In this document: in pieces, positions 1-9,803 of the stretch | How the letters are laid out: each line of letters starts with the position of its first letter | Numbering within the stretch: the stretch's first letter is position 1 | DNA from: Watersipora subatra | Lineage: Eukaryota; Bryozoa; Gymnolaemata; Cheilostomatida; Watersiporidae | Reading direction: 5' to 3' | Assembly: GCF_963576615.1 (NCBI RefSeq) | Contig: NC_088717.1 | Coordinates: 35,667,802 to 35,731,801, forward strand | DNA length: 64,000 nucleotides | Notes under the pieces: generated by a model | Seen by the model: only the letters and a program-made list of their open reading frames with translations | Told to the model about the DNA's origin: nothing | Databases searched by the model: none | Program-made: the position numbers and the translations under genes

Positions 1-1760
1 AGAAACAGTGGTCTGACATAGCCATAGATGCAGGCAGGTAATGGCTTCCTCTCACTTGGTCTCAAATTTGGGTATGCCCAGAATATTAAAGCATTGTAGG
101 CGCACAATCTTTTCTGTTCATCAATTACCCTGTTAATATGTTCTTGCGTTAGGTTTGGACCCACTTAAAGTGATTCTGCATCTGGTATTTGTGGTACTGT
201 AATAAAAGGAACAAAGGTTAACCTCAATTGTCAATCAGGCTAATCATCAATGATGCATTGATTGAAAGTTTTAAGGATATAAATATATTCCCTAATATAT
301 CGCACAGCATATTCCCTAATATACTTATATTAATTTTCTATATAAATAAACACTCAAGCACACCACAATAATAACTGAGTTTTTTGCTGTTTTAATTGTA
401 TCAAGTGTCTTGCTGATTGCTATAAGCAAAAAGTGTATGTTGCCAATCAGCATAAATCTCTTCGTTTTTTTGTACTCGGAAACAGTGCTCTGATATAGCC
501 ATAGATGCAGGCAGGTAATGGCTTCCTCTCGCTTCGTCTCAAACTTGGGTATGCCCAGAATATTAAAGGCCTGTAGGCGCACAATCTTTTCTGCTCATTA
601 ACTACCCTGTTAATATGTTCTTGCGTTAGGTTTGGACCCACTTAAAGTGATTCTGCATCTGGTATTTGTGGTACTGTAATAAAAGGAACAAAGGTTAACC
701 TCAATTGTCAATCAGGCTAATCATCAATGATGCATTGATTGAAAGTTTTAAGGATATAAATATATTCCCTAATATATCGCACACCATATTCCTTAATATG
801 CTTATATTAATTTTCTATATAAATAAACACTCAAGCACACCACAATAATAACTGAGTTTTTTAGCTGTTTAAACTGTATCAAGTGTCTTGCTGATTGCTA
901 TGAGCAAAAAGTGTATGTTGCCAATCAGCATAAATCTCTTCGTTTTCTATACTCGGAAACAGTGCTCTGACATAGCCATAGATGCAGGCAGGTAATGGCT
1001 TCCTCTCGCTTCGTCTCAAACTTGGGTATGCCCAGAATATTAACGACCTGTATGCGCACAATCTTTTCTGTTCATCAATTACCCTGTTAATTTGTTCTTG
1101 CGTGAGGTTTGGATCCACTTAAAGTGATTCTGCATCTGGTATTTGTGGTACTGTAATAAAAGGAACAAAAGTTAACCTCAATTGTCAATCAGGCTAATCA
1201 TCAATGATGCATTGATTGAAAGTTTTAAGGATATAAATATATTCCCTAATATATCGCACACCATATTCCTTAATATGCTTATATTAATTTTCTATATAAA
1301 TAAACACTCAAGCACACCACAATAATAACTGAGTTTTTTGCTGTTTTAATTGTATCAAGTGTCTTGCTGATTGCTATAAGCAAAAAGTGTATGTTGCCAA
1401 TCAGCATAAATCTCTTCGTTTTTTTGTACTCGGAAACAGTGCTCTGACATAGCCATAGATGCAGGCAGGTAATGGCTTCCTCTCACTTCGTCTCAAACTT
1501 GAGTATGCCCAGAATATTAACGACCTGTAGGCGCACAATCTTTTCTGTTCATCAATTACCCTGTTAATTTGTTCTTGCGTGAGGTTTGGATCCACTTAAA
1601 GTGATTCTGCATCTGGTATTTGTGGTACTGTAATAAAAGGAACAAAGGTTAACCTCAATTGTCAATCAGGCCAATCATCAATGATGCATTGATTAAAAGT
1701 TTTAAGGATATAAATATATTCCCTAATATATCGCACACCATATTCCTTAATATGCTTATA
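1..1760. repeat. Tandem array of ~478-bp unit, left part
   Basis: About 3.7 copies of a unit of 477-478 bp stand head to tail. Equivalent points recur at 641, 1118 and 1595. Each unit holds an AT-rich spacer (with repeated CTAATATAT-type words) and one minus-strand exon-like open frame. The copies are very similar by eye, so the array is either young or homogenised. It is interrupted at 1760 by a DNA transposon and resumes in register at 4908. Two unit variants exist: one has a T7 run in the exon (first seen near 470), the other has TTTTCTAT there (near 940), and the run changes the reading frame. The family behind the exon is discussed at 5457-5759. Confidence 0.93.
879..1118 (-). pseudogene. 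P2X7-like terminal exon copy (array unit)
   Basis: This is a 79-codon open frame starting MDPNLTQEQINRV and ending in SNQQDT followed by a stop. The core (AYR, FW, RR.ER, LPACIYGYVRALFPS) has the spacing of the P2X7-receptor C-terminal cytoplasmic domain, which animal genomes also carry as stand-alone or mobile modules: AYR, an aromatic/W, basic residues, P-[AS]-C, then [IV]R and FP. This unit keeps the full frame. Neighbouring units at 447-641 and 1401-1595 are shifted after FPS by a longer T run and end early. No upstream exon is visible, so each copy is probably a duplicated last exon without its gene. Family assignment rests on pattern recognition only. Confidence 0.5.
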
Positions 1761-1770
1761 GGGTAAGGCC
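1761..1770 (+). repeat. Left terminal inverted repeat
   Basis: GGGTAAGGCC directly abuts the TATA target duplication. It pairs with 4894-4903. Confidence 0.8.
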
Positions 1771-1785
1771 GTTTTTGGCAGGATT

Positions 1786-2176
1786 GTGACGCGCGGGACA
1801 TTTGAACGCTTCCTTGCATACTTCTCAGCTCAAATGCGAAATTCTGGTGTCATTCATACTGTTTTAGAAAGCTCTTGACATCAACTATCACTGAATGAGA
1901 TTTCATCTTTGTCATGCATTGCATTAACAAATTAAGAACCATTAAAGCTGTTGTGACGCGCGGGACCATAATTTGGCATGAAAAACTACTCTTTGTTCAA
2001 TTGGAAAAATCTTCTGAAATTTTGGACTCACAACATGATTATTTGACAGGATCAAAGCTCTATTGTCTTTCTATTAGGAATACATACCATTCTGTTTTCA
2101 GGCCAAAGTTTAATGATTCTGTAAGGTTTGAAAGAAGACTACCACCTGTGACGCGCGGGACTGTGACGCGCGGGAC
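1786..2176 (+). promoter_or_regulatory. Four copies of 14-mer GTGACGCGCGGGAC, left subterminal
   Basis: Identical 14-mers lie at 1786-1799, 1953-1966, 2148-2161 and 2163-2176, all in plus orientation, the last two separated by one base. In DNA this AT-rich such a CpG-dense exact word cannot recur by chance. Its position inside both transposon ends suggests transposase binding sites, as in other elements with subterminal repeats. The role is inference. Confidence 0.75.
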
Positions 2177-2376
2177 AAAAATAACAACTATGAAAAATTA
2201 AGCGTTCTTCTATGTTTCGTAGTTGTTATACCACAAATTGTTATGAGTTGCAGTTGTAACATTGAATATACTCATGCTAAACCAACCAATAGTTTAAAAT
2301 TGCTACATATGGTATTTATTTTATTTAAACATAAAACACATATAACTTGAAAATTGTCAGACTTTCATGCAGTAAA

Positions 2377-3992
2377 CTATTTTTTCTTAAAAAAATATTC
2401 TGCTATTATGATTACCTTATTTTCTAGTACAAAGTGTTTCAGTGACCTGGTAGTTGCTGCTGGTACAATAACTGGAAATACTTTAAGAAGAAAATTCCTG
2501 TGGGTGGTTCTTATGTCGTCGAGGTTTGGCCACGTGAACGGCTTGCATGCACGGTGTATGTACTTTATAGTGTAGCTACCTTCATTAGCTTCCCCTGTGA
2601 GGATTTCTCCAATGCTGACTTCGGAGGCATAGGCCACTGCGACCAGCGTTTGTGGTAAGAACTGAGTCAATGTTTGTGAAGTATCTCCTGTGGTCACCTT
2701 TTGATTAGGTTTGCTGCTCGGTGTGAATGGAACTGGCTGCCAAGTGGAAGAACACCATTCAATCAGAGTAACATCACCATCTTCTTTAATTGCTGTGTGA
2801 TGGCAAGATCGAATGCCATAAATTGGAGGTGCAGTGGACCGGCGTTCATTGCAGATCCTTGCTGTTTTAGTGATCATATTTTCTGAGATGTATAAAATCA
2901 TCATTGGTTTCACTGATTTGAAGTTATTATTGTGGCAGCTTCTGCAAATGACTTTGCCGAGTTTACGACAAACCATCCTCGATATACTGTCATTAGAACC
3001 TGTGGTTTGATGCTTTCCCAACACCATCTACTGTACCTTTGCCATGCGATGTCTCAAAAAAACTCCAGTCAGCTGGCATACCCATTTCTTTCTTATGGCC
3101 AATCAAGATTTGAACTGTGAGCCGATTTTTGATTTGCGAAGCGGATCCATCACTTACATAATGAATATGTTGCCAATTAATATTTTCTGCTTTCAGAAAT
3201 TTTACAAGTTCTCTATTGAACGTGCAAACAGCATCCTTAGTGTGTTCTAGGCTATCACTAGCTATTGCACAGCATTTTTGGGCTAGGACTCTATCAGCTT
3301 ATAATAAATCATGACAGTGAATACTGCCACCCCTATTGTAGTTTAGTAGGTGCTTTGGATTTCGGTTGCTTGCTTACAGTTGAAGTTCTCACTGAAATCT
3401 TTGTGAATGATCACTTCCCCATTTTTCAATTTCTGTTTGAGATAACTGATTGGTTTGTGTTGACGGTTGGAAGTGTACATATGAAGGGAAAGTGATTTCT
3501 GTTGGTATTTCAGCAGCACAAGCAAGTCAGACGATGGAATCAGATCTTCGAGCTTGTTTAGGAAGCCGTTTTCACCATCTCTCCACTGATAGAAATTCAA
3601 ATGTTCTTTAGCGCTAACAACCAAACTATTGATTGGATTGGCGCCACAAGAGTCACATTCCCTCTTTACACATGATTCATTTTCCATGTTACACACAGTT
3701 CTTTTCAGTAGCTCGTGAACAGTAGTAGGCATTTCCAAAGAACAGACACTGGTCTGCCGCAGTCCCAGTAGAGCTAATTCCGCATTTTCGCAGTATTTGC
3801 AAGCACAGACAATTTGATCATGTCTAGAAACTGGCTTGCAATTTACTGGGCCCAACTTTTAAAATTTACTAGGGCTCACCTTGACATCTAGATATTCCTT
3901 ACTGAAAATCTCAAAGATGCTACTCAACGTGGAGTTCAGCAGGTGTTTCCGAAGCTTTGGTCGCTTGTGGACAGGAAGTGTGGCATGATGTT
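2377..3992 (-). pseudogene. Decayed DDE-type transposase of the TATA-TSD element
   Basis: Read on the minus strand, an upstream exon-like piece (about 3992-3884, ending EYLDVK before a GTGAGC donor) is followed by an open tract 3855-3343 with cysteine pairs (CACKYC, CDSCG) and the motif HKDFSENFNCKQATEIQS. The frame then hits a stop at STY but continues past it to HYVSDGSASQIKNR and FFETSHGKGTVDGVG. A shift near 3000 leads into a last tract (3027-2377) that closes with PFTWPNLDDI and a P..TTR motif. This DFSEN / SDG..SQ.KN / SHGKG..DG series is shared by an uncharacterised transposase-like family seen in cnidarians and arthropods. The acidic residues in the first two motifs are plausible RNase H-fold catalytic residues. 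At least one stop and one frameshift make it inactive. Confidence 0.7.
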
Positions 3993-4371
3993 AATAGCAA
4001 TTTGGCCGTCATTAGAATACATGCCAGTTCAGAAAAAAGTCTTACCATATCTAGAAGGGAAACTTACTTTCTCTACTGACTGAAAATTCAATGCGTGAGT
4101 GAAAGAGAATTTTTGTGACCGTGCTTTAAAAATACACATTTGGTTCAAAGATAACCTCGTGATTTGCACACTAGGTGTGTGTATCAGAAGTGTAGGCTAA
4201 TATTGGCACGCTCCAGATTCTGAGTTACAAAACATCATAAAATAATTCTAATTCATTATTTTTGTCAAAAAAACTGGCTTTTAAACTTAGAGTATCTAGC
4301 ATTACTTTCACATGCCAGGGTATCAAAGAGAACTCCCAAACAAAGGCAGACATCACCATATTATTAAAAAT

Positions 4372-4723
4372 GTCCCGCGCGTCACAAATACTTCCATGTA
4401 CCTATAAAACAGAAACTTGCAGTATTTTCAGCAAATTGGCAACTTTGGCTAAGCTATAGCAGCCTAAAATCGAATTATAGATAAGAATTTTTCATCTCAG
4501 ATAGCTTAGGGAGAACAGGCTGCAACTAAATGCACTAAAATTGTGACGCGCGGGACAAACTAATTTTGGCTCGCCTGAATTATAAGGAGAAATTTGCATT
4601 TGCTCGGAAAAAACTCATGGGCTATAAAATCCACCCTTGTATTGATTATAAAATGAAACCAAAATTTATTTCAGAATGAATTGCAAAGTTTGAGAGAATA
4701 TGATCAATTGTCCCGCGCGTCAC
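4372..4723. promoter_or_regulatory. Three copies of the 14-mer, right subterminal
   Basis: Copies lie at 4372-4385 (minus), 4543-4556 (plus) and 4710-4723 (minus). Spacing is 150-170 bp, like that of the first two left-end copies, but orientation alternates. Together with the left side this gives seven perfect copies, all within about 530 bp of an end. Confidence 0.75.
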
Positions 4724-4893
4724 ACACCATACAGTAAAATCCTACTTGCATGCCCAATATTTTCATGAGAGAAGATTTCATTATGAAAACTTTTGCGTGT
4801 CCACATGTCTGAACATGTTTACTCGCCAATTAACTGGAAATTATGGTTGCAAAAGGCAGAAAAAAAATTGCCTTTGTGTGTGACACCATGCTT

Positions 4894-4903
4894 GGCCTTG
4901 CCC
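4894..4903 (-). repeat. Right terminal inverted repeat
   Basis: On the minus strand this reads GGGCAAGGCC, one base different from the left end, and it is followed on the plus strand by TATA. Confidence 0.8.
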
Positions 4904-5456
4904 TATATTAATTTTCTATATAAATAAACACTCAAGCACACCACAATAATAACTGAGTTTTTTGCTGTTTTAATTGTATCAAGTGTCTTGCTGATTGCTA
5001 TAAGCAAAAAGTGTATGTTGCCAATCAGCATAAATCTCTTCGTTTTTTTGTACTCGGAAACAGTGCTCTGACATAGCCATAGATGCAGGCAGGTAATGGC
5101 TTCCTCTCGCTTCGTCTCAAACTTGGGTATGCCCAGAATATTAAAGGCCTGTAGGCGCACAATCTTTTCTGCTCATTAACTACCCTGTTAATATGTTCTT
5201 GCGTTAGGTTTGGACCCACTTAAAGTGATTCTGCATCTGGTGTTTGTGGTACTGTAATAAAAGGAACAAAGGTTAACCTCAATTGTCAACCAGGCTAATC
5301 ATCAATGATGCATTGATTGAAAGTTTTAAGGATATAAATATATTCCCTAATATATCGCACAGCATATTCCTTAATATACTTATATTAATTTTCTATATAA
5401 ATAAACACTCAAGCACACCACAATAATAACTGAGTTTTTTAGCTGTTTAAACTGTA

Positions 5457-5759
5457 TCAAGTGTCTTGCTGATTGCTATGAGCAAAAAGTGTATGTTGCC
5501 AATCAGCATAAATCTCTTCGTTTTCTATACTCGGAAACAGTGCTCTGACATAGCCATAGATGCAGGCAGGTGATGGCTTCCTCTCGCTTCGTCTCAAATT
5601 TGGGTGTGCCCAGAATATTAAAGCACTGTAGGCGCACAATCTTTTCTGTTCATTAATTACCCTATTAATTTGTTCTTGCGTGAGGTTTGGATCCACTTGA
5701 AGCGATTCTGCATCTGGTATTTGTGATACTGTAATAAAAGGAACAAAGGTTAACCTCAA
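5457..5759 (-). pseudogene. P2X7-like terminal exon, longest open copy
   Basis: A 100-codon open frame, the longest in the array. It runs through a lead-in (VPFITVSQIPDAESL) into DPNLTQEQINRV, the conserved core AYSALIFWAHPNLRRSERK, PACIYGYVRALFPS and the end SNQQDT. The first methionine is probably not a real start, because the lead-in looks like the 5' part of an exon. In P2X7-like domains the cysteine after the P-[AS] pair and the nearby histidines/cysteines bind zinc; here only one short block of that domain is present. The core has one change from its neighbours (AYS instead of AYR). Function as a protein is doubtful, and a role as an amplified exon or satellite is more likely. Confidence 0.5.
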
Positions 5760-6888
5760 TTGTCAATCAGGCCAATCATCAATGATGCATTGATTGAAAG
5801 TTTTAAGGATATAAATATATTCCCTAATATATCGCACACCATATTCCCTAATATACTTATACTAATTTTCTATATAAATAAAGACTCCAGCACACCACAA
5901 TAATAACTGAGTTTTTTTGCTGTTTAATCTGTATCAAGTGTCTTGCTGATTGCTATAAGCAAAAAGTGTATGTTGCCAATCAGCATAAATCTCTTCGTTT
6001 TTTTGTACTCGGAAACAGTGCTCTGACATAGCCATAGATGCAGGCAGGTAATGGCTTCCTCTCACTTCGTCTCAAACTTGAGTATGCCCAGAATATTAAC
6101 GACCTGTAGGCGCACAATCTTTTCTGTTCATCAATTACCCTGTTAATATGTTCTTGCGTGAGGTTTGGATCCACTTAAAGTGATTCTGCATCTGGTATTT
6201 GTGATACTGTAATAAAAGGAACAAAGGTTAACCTCAATTGTCAATCAGGCTAATCATCAATGATGCATTGATTGAAAGTTTTAAGGATATAAATATATTT
6301 CCTAATATATCGCACACCATATTCCCTAATATACTTATATTAATTTTCTATATAAATAAAGACTCCAGCACACCACAATAATAACTGAGTTTTTTTGCTG
6401 TTTAATCTGTATCAAGTGTCTTGCTGATTGCTATAAGCAAAAAGTGTATGTTGCCAATCAGCATAAATCTCTTCGTTTTTTTGTACTCGGAAACAGTGCT
6501 CTGACATAGCCATAGATGCAGGCAGGTAATGGCTTCCTCTCACTTCGTCTCAAACTTGAGTATGCCCAGAATATTAACGACCTGTAGGCGCACAATCTTT
6601 TCTGTTCATCAATTACCCTGTTAATATGTTCTTGCGTGAGGTTTGGATCCACTTAAAGTGATTCTGCATCTGGTATTTGTGGTACTGTAATAAAAGGAAC
6701 AAAGGTTAACCTCAATTGTCAATCAGGCTAATCATCAATGATGCATTGATTAAAAGTTTTAAGGATATAAATATATTCCCTAATATATCGCACACCATAT
6801 TCCTTAATATACTTATATTAATTTTCTATATAAATAAACACTCCAGCACACCACAATAATAACTGAGTTTTTTGCTGTTTAAACTGTA

Positions 6889-7131
6889 TCAAGTGTCTTG
6901 CTGATTGCTATAAGGAAAAATTGTATGTTGCCAATCAGCATAAATCTTTTCGTTTTCTGTACTCGGAAACAGTGCTCTGACATAGCCATAGATGCAGGCA
7001 GGTGATGGCTTCCTCTCACTTCGCCTCATACTTGGGTATGCCCAGAATATTAAAGCCCTGTAGGCGCACAATCTTTTCTGCTCATTAATTACCCTGTTAA
7101 TATGTTATTGCGTGAGGTTTGGATCCACTTA
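6889..7131 (-). pseudogene. P2X7-like terminal exon, last copy of array
   Basis: This unit carries the non-T7 variant and reads through to SNQQDT. Its most N-terminal part (up to ~7131) lacks an in-frame start, and the first usable methionine gives 60 codons. It differs from the other copies at several positions (YPSMRRSERKPSPAC, TENEKIYADWQHTIFPYS), as expected of an array-edge copy that escapes homogenisation. Confidence 0.45.
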
Positions 7132-7240
7132 AAGTGATTCTGCATCTGGTATTTGTGATACTGTAATAAAAGGAACAAAGGTTAACCTCAATTGTCAATC
7201 AGGCTAATCATCAAAGATGCATTGATTGAAAGTTTTTAGG

Positions 7241-8810
7241 ATAATGTGGTTGTCTACGTAACTGACCAGGGCTTTATACAACACCTGGTACACGCATGCT
7301 TGGTTAAGATTATGGGTGATTTTCAACTTATCATGCTGGCTGTAGGTAAACCTTAGCATTAAGATATGTATAATATTCTTGTAAGAAGTTAGTACATCGA
7401 GCTGCGTAAGCTGCTTGAAAGATTAAAAAGTTATAGGATGAAGCAGGGATTTGCTAAACAGAGCAGACATGTCACGCGGCAAATCTCATTATGCAGTGCA
7501 AGTCAAACCTCACTATGGTATGTACAGTAGTTGTGCCCCACGTTTCTTAGGGGGGAGGGCATACATCATGAGTTCAGCAATGTTGGGGCATCATGTAATG
7601 CAGGCAATCTCTGGCCCTCCCCTTCGTTATGTGTCTCATATAGGATGATCTCTGCAGCAGACATTCATATTTTCTTAGGCCAAGCCTGGCATCTCCCACA
7701 GCCATACCATTTTTCAACAGGTGTTGGTACATAAACCTGGTAAGGAAGAGAATGCTTTAGTGACATGAGGTTGAATACATAGCAGCTTATCTTTACATAC
7801 AGCTGAGTCTCAAACTGAAAGATTTGAGAAAGCTTAGCCAAAAAGGTGAAACTCAATAAATTTATTGACAACAAAACATGATGGTGAACAAGCCGATATA
7901 TTCATTTTTATGTATGTATATAATCCAACGAAGTCAAATGAAATGAATGATATAATTGCTTTGTACTTTTTTCATCACTTATTTTAGTAAGTAAAGAGTC
8001 AAGTAGGTAATTGGAGTTAAGTAAGAGTAATATTATTTTATGGAATAAAAATAATATTACTCACGTTCACAACATCGATGTCTTCCATCCTAACAAGAGG
8101 TTCAGCCACAAAATCATGGCTAATGGCCCTGGCTAATCGTGCTTTGTAAATTAGGTGGGTACATGGGGCTCGGATTTCTTGTCAAAACAGTTTTGACAAG
8201 AAGTTATTGTTGTCTAGGTCTTTCCTAGCAATGCAATATACATGTAGATCCAATCTATCGATGCCACTGATTTTACATCATAACAGCACTGAACATTTGA
8301 TTCCAGAGAATTCCTATATTAACTCGACATAACACCAAGATAGCAATCAATAAACCCAAAGTGAACGAATGATGCTTTTTTGTCTACCAATATGGCTACA
8401 GTTTAGCGAACGAGTGCGTACGCAAACGAATTGATGTCGTCAAAAAATGATGAATAGTTACAATCATAATACAAAACACAAATGTAATACCTGAGCGCAA
8501 CTTAGGCAGTTGCATCGTATGTACTATGTCGAGTTGCACTGGTACTTTTATTGTGTCTCGTTATACATGTCTTGAACTATATAAATTGTAAAAGCTGCTA
8601 GAATCGTGCTCGCTAATAATTTGCCAATTAAGCCAATTAAAAGCGTTTCATTGTCGATTTCGGTGTGCATGCATAGCTCAGATGCTTATGTGAATTTTAG
8701 CCGAATAATTCGTTCATTTTGTGATGTTGGTCAGAATGAACGAAAAATTTGCTACGTGTGACCGTACTTTTTCCTAGACACCCAGAGTTATCACACCCTC
8801 AACTTCTAGT
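7241..8810. other. No gene seen
   Basis: AT-rich DNA without convincing coding sequence; the short open frames at 7451-7874 have no recognisable motif. It contains two small perfect inverted repeats: arms 8025-8039 and 8048-8062 (15 bp each), and arms 8176-8187 and 8191-8202 around CAG. Either could be a recombination scar or a hairpin. Confidence 0.6.
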
Positions 8811-8814
8811 AATC

Positions 8815-9470
8815 AGTTCATCTCACAGACAAAGATTTCTTGGCTTCTACGAAGACCTTGAGTCGTGGATATCTATATCTTTCTGAATGTATGAGGAATA
8901 TTGTTCTCGTGACTCCTTAGTCAAGGTATTTGCCAAAATCCATTGTTGGCATCTACGTGTATATTAAAAACAGCTCTTTTACCCAACATGACCAAACTGC
9001 TGTCCATTTAGGACATTCAGTGTATTTCACACCGGGTATTCTTGTTGAATTCTGTGTAATTGGTACAGATCCATACCCTTTTATGATTGGGTTTGGGACT
9101 TCTCGGGTTTGGTTTTCATAACCTTAGCCCATCCTGCAGTCTTGATACCTTCACAAATGATTTCCTGTATGGCCTCATCAGCAAGCTTTTTTCTTGTAAA
9201 TGGTATAGGCCATGGAACAGGGATTGCAAATGGCCTGGCATCTGGCTTCAGGGTTATGGAGTGAGGGTTGATCAGCTTCCCCAACACTTGTGAACAGATG
9301 ATCATGCTCATTCATCCTGTCGACACAAACTTGTGTGTCATCAACCGTAGTCAACCTCAACCTTTCACATGTTTTTTTGTTGAGCAGCGGAGTTTTCAGT
9401 CAGCAAACGTCTCCTTAATTGTTCCACTTCTGGCTCTCATTGTAGACGTGGTCACTCCATGATATGTTGA
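8815..9470 (-). pseudogene. Ty3/Gypsy-type pol relic (start of reverse transcriptase)
   Basis: On the minus strand the reading order is VDRMNEHDHLFTS, then GKLINPHSITLKPDARPFAI with PIPFTRKKLADEAIQEII, then VWICTNYTEFNKNTRCEIH, then VFNIHVDANNGFWQIP and LTKESRE. These match the block order at the front of Ty3/Gypsy reverse transcriptase: the linker before RT, the P..I.L..DA.P segment, R.C.DY..LN, then LDA.SGFWQIPL. At least three frameshifts or stops separate the blocks (near 9290, 9085 and 8930). The catalytic DD box and everything after it are missing, so this is a 5'-end remnant of pol only. No LTRs were found around it. Confidence 0.8.
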
Positions 9471-9803
9471 GGGTGTGAAACCAGGCCTATAAAGCTTTTT
9501 TGTCGTGAGTTTGTTTTGCAGAGCAGTTATGTTGAGTACATATACTCAAGGTAGCTCCAGTCTTGATCTTTGCACAATCGGCCTACTTACTGATGATGGT
9601 TTCCGAAGGAGTATCATGTGATGGTCTATCCCGAAAAGGCATTCTGGGAAATGGCGAGAAGTGGCAATAATAAAATATAAAAAAAAAATATATAATGCAA
9701 AAAATAAAAAAAATCTCATATATGAAAATATAATATGAGATATGATTTTATCAACACATGGTTGGCGCAGTTGGTTATCTAGTCAGAATCCGACATAGTT
9801 GTA
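9471..9803. other. Spacer with a tRNA A-box-like word
   Basis: No gene. The segment 9763-9795 contains TTGGCGCAGTTGGTTAT, similar to the D-arm/A-box region of a tRNA or SINE, with no B box downstream. The pogo-like element begins just after it, so it may be a SINE head cut off by that insertion. Confidence 0.35.

Larger units (their letters stand above)
1761..4903 (-). mobile_element. DNA transposon, 3.1 kb, TATA target duplication
   Basis: The element sits inside one unit of the tandem array. Removing it restores the unit exactly, leaving one copy of TATA (1757-1760 and 4904-4907), so the target duplication is 4 bp. Its ends are short inverted repeats, GGGTAAGGCC on the left and GGGCAAGGCC on the reverse strand of the right (9 of 10 identical). 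Both subterminal regions carry GTGACGCGCGGGAC. The inside holds a degenerate transposase gene on the minus strand. A 4-bp TSD is known for groups such as Sola and Academ, but I cannot assign the superfamily. Confidence 0.88.
4908..7240. repeat. Tandem array of ~478-bp unit, right part
   Basis: Nearly five more units follow the transposon, with equivalent points at 5219, about 5697, 6174, 6652 and about 7131. The array ends abruptly near 7240 within the spacer (AGTTTTTAGGATAATG). Exon frames at 5025-5219, 5980-6174 and 6458-6652 carry the T7 variant and end early. Those at 5457-5759 and 6889-7131 keep the longer reading. Confidence 0.93.

Noticed and set aside
325..582. 85-codon frames in the array (325-582, 4903-5160)
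   Set aside because: They are the T7-shifted reading of the same P2X7-like exon; not separate genes.
1786..2176. GTGACGCGCGGGAC copies as a CpG-island promoter
   Set aside because: Copies are isolated 14-mers in AT-rich DNA and lie at both transposon ends, so an end-binding role fits better than a promoter.
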